A stretch of DNA of 64,000 nt from Hyperoodon ampullatus (lineage: Eukaryota; Chordata; Mammalia; Artiodactyla; Ziphiidae), in the NCBI GenBank assembly GCA_949752795.1, contig OX457071.1:30736800-30800799 (forward strand). Direction: 5' to 3'. Shown here piece after piece: positions 60,573 to 64,000 of this stretch. The position numbers were made by a program, and so were the translations under genes. Every line of letters begins with the position of its first letter. Within the stretch, counting starts at the first letter, position 1. The notes under the pieces are model-generated. The model was not told the origin of the DNA, ran no database searches, and was given only the letters and a program-made list of their open reading frames with translations.

Positions 60573-61080
60573 AAAAGTATTAATATAGTCCTGTGTAAGA
60601 ACTCTTGTGTAGTACAAGGGGATGAGATGAGAAATGTGCCTTAAGTTGGTAGACATTTATGTAGTTCATCTATATCTTAGAGGAGAGAATTGGGCTTTTC
60701 TAGGAGCAGTTTAAGAGAGCAGTAGAAATACTGTAGACTGAATGTAGACATTCTAGTGATGGAATTTCAGGGTAGAAACATATTGCCATGGAAACAAAGA
60801 TTTGAGTAGGAGTGAGAAGAGGTAAGGATTGAAGAGGGAAGTATATTTGGAAAAAATGAAGGAAGGAAAAATAAGTTTTCAGTTTAACTCACTTATAATT
60901 GTTTGCCGAGTCAGCACTCGCCTTTGTACTGCCCGCCTGGTCCTTTTCACTCACAGTCTTGTATGTAAAATATATATATACGTGTATATGTTTAACTAGA
61001 CTAAACACTTAAAGATTAACTGCTCTTTAACTAGACTCAGCTTTTTTACTAGACTCCGTTTTTTAACTATACTAAGCCCT
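60573..61080. other. Intronic sequence, no recognised element
   Basis: Contains a short duplicated motif (ttaactagactaa, ttaactagactcag, tttactagactccg, ttaactatactaag) at about 60990-61080, described under findings. Confidence 0.5.
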
Positions 61081-61084
61081 TAAA

Positions 61085-61180
61085 GACATAAATAAAGGTC
61101 AGGAATGATGTCTTTTTCATTTCTTGCTGTGCCTTCACAATGGAAAAGCTCAACAAATGTTTGATCACTATTTTTCATTT
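61085..61180 (+). repeat. L2 LINE 3'-end fragment
   Basis: 'aaggtcaggaatgatgtcttt' and 'aatggaaaagctcaacaaatg' fit the L2 3' terminus. Confidence 0.5.
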
Positions 61181-61194
61181 AATTTCAGTGTAAA

Positions 61195-61540
61195 AGTGCC
61201 TTCTGATCACCACTTGTGTATAAGGCATTGTCCTAGGTGCTGTAGGCACACCAAGTACATAATACCTAATGTCTGATATGAAGAGAGTTTATACTCAGAA
61301 AACAGAATGAGGTTGTAGCAGGAAGAAGAATATTAGCTAATGTGTATTTATTACTGATGTGCTACATTTAGCACTTTACATATATTATTTCATTCAGTTC
61401 TTCTGGTAAACCTGAGGGTTAGATATGATTATCCTCTTCTTCCTTAAAGAAATCGAGTCTCAAGAAAGATATGCCAATCATTGTGATATCTACAAGTGGA
61501 TGGCAGGGTTCACCTTGGTGCCTGGTGTAAACCAAAGCCA
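61195..61540. repeat. Ancient LINE and MIR composite
   Basis: 'ataaggcattgtcctaggtgctg' is typical old L2/CR1. 'tttagcactttacatatattatttcattc' followed by 'aggttagatatgattatcc'-like sequence is typical MIR antisense. Divergence is high. Confidence 0.55.
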
Positions 61541-61620
61541 GGCTCATAAATATACGTCTGTGGTGCCATCATATATGTAGGTGATAAGCAGTATGGGCAA
61601 GTACAAATATGTGGGTTTTA

Positions 61621-61819
61621 GGGCTTCCCTGGTGGCGCAGTGGTTGAGAGTCCGCCTGCTGATGCAGGGGACACGGGTTCATGCCCCGGTCCGGGAGGAT
61701 CCCACATGCCGCAGAGCGGCTGGGCCCGTGAGCCATGGCCGCTGAGCCTGCGCGTCCGAAGCCTGTGCTCCACAACGGGAGAGGCCACAACAGTGAGAGG
61801 CCTGCGTACTGAAAAAAAA

Positions 61820-61837
<18 letters not shown>
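61621..61837 (+). repeat. CHR-type SINE, sense copy
   Basis: Full-length with a long A26 tail that passes directly into (TA)16. A target duplication (tatgtgggtttta / tatatgggtttta) surrounds SINE plus TA array, so the TA run arose from the tail after or during insertion. Confidence 0.95.

Positions 61838-61868
<31 letters not shown>
61837..61868. repeat. (TA)n microsatellite at a SINE tail
   Basis: About 16 uninterrupted AT units follow the SINE A tail and precede the right copy of the target duplication. Confidence 0.93.
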
Positions 61869-61869
<1 letters not shown>

Positions 61870-61870
<1 letters not shown>

Positions 61871-63540
61871 GTTTTAAAAACTATTAAGAGATTTCTGAGC
61901 ATGGAGTGATAGTTTAGAAGATCTGTAAAAGCTCCAAAATGCTGACAACTGATATATACCAGGAAAAGGTTAGTACAGGCATGAGAGGAATCAGTCTCAG
62001 TAGAGAGAACAGCATCAAGAAGGGTGTTGAAATTTATTAGTATAAGTGTCTGCCTCCAAGTACGAATGATATGTACCAACTGTTTTAGTATCTCTTATAA
62101 AAATAATCATTTTTCTAACATATAAAATGGACACTAAGAAAATGGAGTGTTCTCCCAAGTCAGGGCCAGTCAGACACTTAGTATGCAACACATGCTGGAC
62201 CTCGGATGGTATATGTTTGGTGATGCTTACTCAAATTTGGACAGTAATTAGTTACAGAGTTTCACTTAAAGACAGGATTATTGTTTGACTTAGCTGGGTA
62301 CAGTAGTGGCCCAGGAAATACCAATGTTCACGTTCCTACCTTCAAAATAATTGTTTACAACATTTTATTTCCTTGAAAGTGTTTTATACCTGTTAATTGC
62401 GGGCAGATGAAGTTAACAATTAAATAAAAACAGTTATATCACTGTAAGATCTCAAAGCCAGTCGTAGAGTACTAAGAGCAAGATGCAGACATTCTGCTTC
62501 CTTATCTCCCATTTCTTTGTTAAATATTAATACATTAATTTATACGACCACAGTCAGCCACTGGAACTTCTGCTTCATCTCCCCATACATCAGAGTTACA
62601 TGACAGTACTTAAGCCTTCATTTACAAAGTAACTTGCACATTCTGGCTAATTCGTCAAAACACTTCCTAATGGTTCTCATTTAAATATTAGGTTTGCTAT
62701 TTTATAGGCAGAGAAGAGGCGGCAAAGACATGGACAGTCTTTATTTACGTTGAGTATAAAGCATTATACCTAGAATGTTTCGTTCAACATAATGACATGA
62801 ATTGCATTCTGGATTTTTAAAATTTTGGGGTTCTGCCATGGTTGGAGGGTAGTTTATTGCAGAGGAGACAGTCTGTTGTGGCTCTTCTGCCATAGGCAGC
62901 TAGAGATATTTACTAGATTTGACAGCTCTGGTCCTTGTGGTCTATGTCAGTTCTGGAATTAAATAAGTCCATAGTTTAATTAGTTGTTATTTCTCCGAGT
63001 TACTATAAAAAATAGTAGCCATTATGTTAGATTATTAACTTTTTAAAGCCTTTTTTTGTGTAAGTAACAGATCGTCACCAAATTGGAATACTGTTTATTT
63101 GTCTGTTTCACACGGGATTTATACTTCTTAATTATCACAGTCACATCACTCCAAACATCATCTAAAAAAAAATCTATGCAGATCAGCAAGAACAGATGAA
63201 ACCATAAAACCTCATGCTTTAGACGTAATAGGAAGACAGAACACTACAAACGTCAAATTATCTGCAGTAGGAAGGTAAACACCAATGTCTAGAAAAGATA
63301 TTTCTTATTTCCCTTCTCAAGCCTTTGTGGAGGACTGGGTTTTTCGTAAAATTGTACAGAAAAGCGAAGATGTAACTGAGCTACAGTCAACCCTCAAGAG
63401 AGAAAATCAGTCCTAAATTCAAAAACACTGCACAAGCGGCCTGGGTAGCTCAGAGCACTGACTGCAGGGAAAGGATTTAAAATGCGTGTGACCCATGCCA
63501 GCAGTCTTGGAAAGGCAACACATCTGGGGAGAAGAAGCGG
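61870..63540. other. Intronic sequence, no recognised element
   Basis: AT-rich intron with no ORF or repeat landmark recognised. Confidence 0.45.
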
Positions 63541-63541
63541 G

Positions 63542-64000
63542 AGGCTGAATAATGGCCCCTAAAGCTATCCATGTCAGAATCCTTGGAACCTTTGAATTTT
63601 ACCATGTTTTCTGAAAAAGGGACTTTGTAGATATGATGATGCGATGGGGAGATTATCGTGGATTATCTGGGGGGACCCTAAGTGACAGCATGAGTGCTCT
63701 TATTAGAGGGAGGCAGGATGGGATGGGACCACAGAAGAGAAGGCAATGTGAGGACATGGACCTGGAGTGATGCCCACGCAGGCCCAGGAACACTGGCAGC
63801 CACCAGAAGCTGGAGGACGAAGAATAAATTCTCACCTAGAGCCTCCCCAAAAGCAACCAGCTCTGCTGACACCTTGATTTTAGCTACATATGACTTACTT
63901 TAAACTTCTGGATTCCGGAACTATAAGAGAATATACATTTCTGTTATTTTTATGCCATTAAATTTCTGGTCATTTGTTATAGCATCAAAAGGAAATGAAT
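63542..64000 (+). mobile_element. MLT1-like MaLR LTR at the window edge
   Basis: Order of landmarks: 'aataatggcccctaaagcta', 'aaaagggactttgtagatatg', 'gggagattatcgtggattatc', 'cttattagagggaggcagga', 'ccaccagaagctggaggac', 'ctgctgacaccttgatttta', and the end 'catcaaaaggaaatgaat' near the last base. It is a near-complete LTR without attached internal sequence in view. Small ORFs in it are not genes. Confidence 0.72.

Larger units (their letters stand above)
39368..64000 (+). other. KLF12: KLF12 intron downstream of the exon (partial)
   Basis: No open frame right of the exon resembles the long Ser/Pro-rich KLF12 exon that should follow, which begins Ser-Pro-Asn-Val and contains the Pro-Val-Asp-Leu-Ser CtBP motif. 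The intron therefore continues past the right edge. The content is MIR, L2, L1, CHR SINE and microsatellite sequence with unannotated stretches. Confidence 0.8.

Overview
This window is vertebrate, specifically mammalian, nuclear DNA with AT-rich intronic composition. It is packed with SINEs, LINEs, MaLR-type LTRs, old DNA transposons and microsatellites. The diagnostic repeat is a tRNA-derived SINE of the CHR type. It has a conserved head starting gggcttccctggtggcgcag, a B-box-like ggttcgtgcc, and an A tail, and about ten well-preserved copies are present. CHR SINEs belong to Cetacea, hippopotamus and ruminants. The abundance and mutual similarity of this subtype point to a cetacean, probably a toothed whale. 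That is recognition from memory, not a database result.

Only one protein-coding segment is well supported: a 90-nt, 30-codon exon at 39278..39367 on the + strand. It has a polypyrimidine tract and AG acceptor on its left and a GTAAGC donor on its right. Its translation matches the N-terminal region of the Krueppel-like transcriptional repressor KLF12 (AP-2rep), including a V-K-T-E SUMO-type motif. The window therefore appears to be the interior of the very large KLF12 gene: about 39.3 kb of upstream intron, this exon, and about 24.6 kb of downstream intron. I did not recognise the start-codon exon, the next coding exon or the zinc-finger exons here.

Layout. 0-5 kb: intron with two antisense CHR SINEs. 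5-8.3 kb: MIR and old CR1/L2-type LINE sequence interrupted by a MaLR LTR. 10-11.6 kb: L1 3'-end relics. 12.4-15.2 kb: a fairly young, 5'-truncated antisense L1 with a SINE at its 5' edge, then an older 340-bp CHR SINE. 16.6-23.0 kb: a long old antisense L1 carrying three later insertions (LTR-like relic, sense L1 tail, CHR SINE). 23-30 kb: intron with polypyrimidine and AT-rich tracts, DNA-transposon relics including a MER20 split by a SINE, and an unassigned minus-strand ORF. 30.7-36.2 kb: SINEs, MIR/L2 and an isolated L1 5' end. 36.2-42.4 kb: repeat-poor DNA around the exon, the best place to look for conserved regulatory sequence. 42-64 kb: intron with MIR/L2, SINEs, a HAL1-like L1, microsatellites and a terminal MLT1-like LTR.

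No tRNA, rRNA, snRNA, CRISPR array, operon or prokaryote-style system is visible, and I do not see a convincing new biological system. The most useful second looks are the exon flanks, the unassigned ORF near 28.1-28.4 kb, the L1 5'-end fragment with its YY1-type site, and the repeat-poor block at 36.2-39.3 kb. Repeat boundaries are read by eye and are approximate, usually within 5-30 bases for young elements and looser for old ones.
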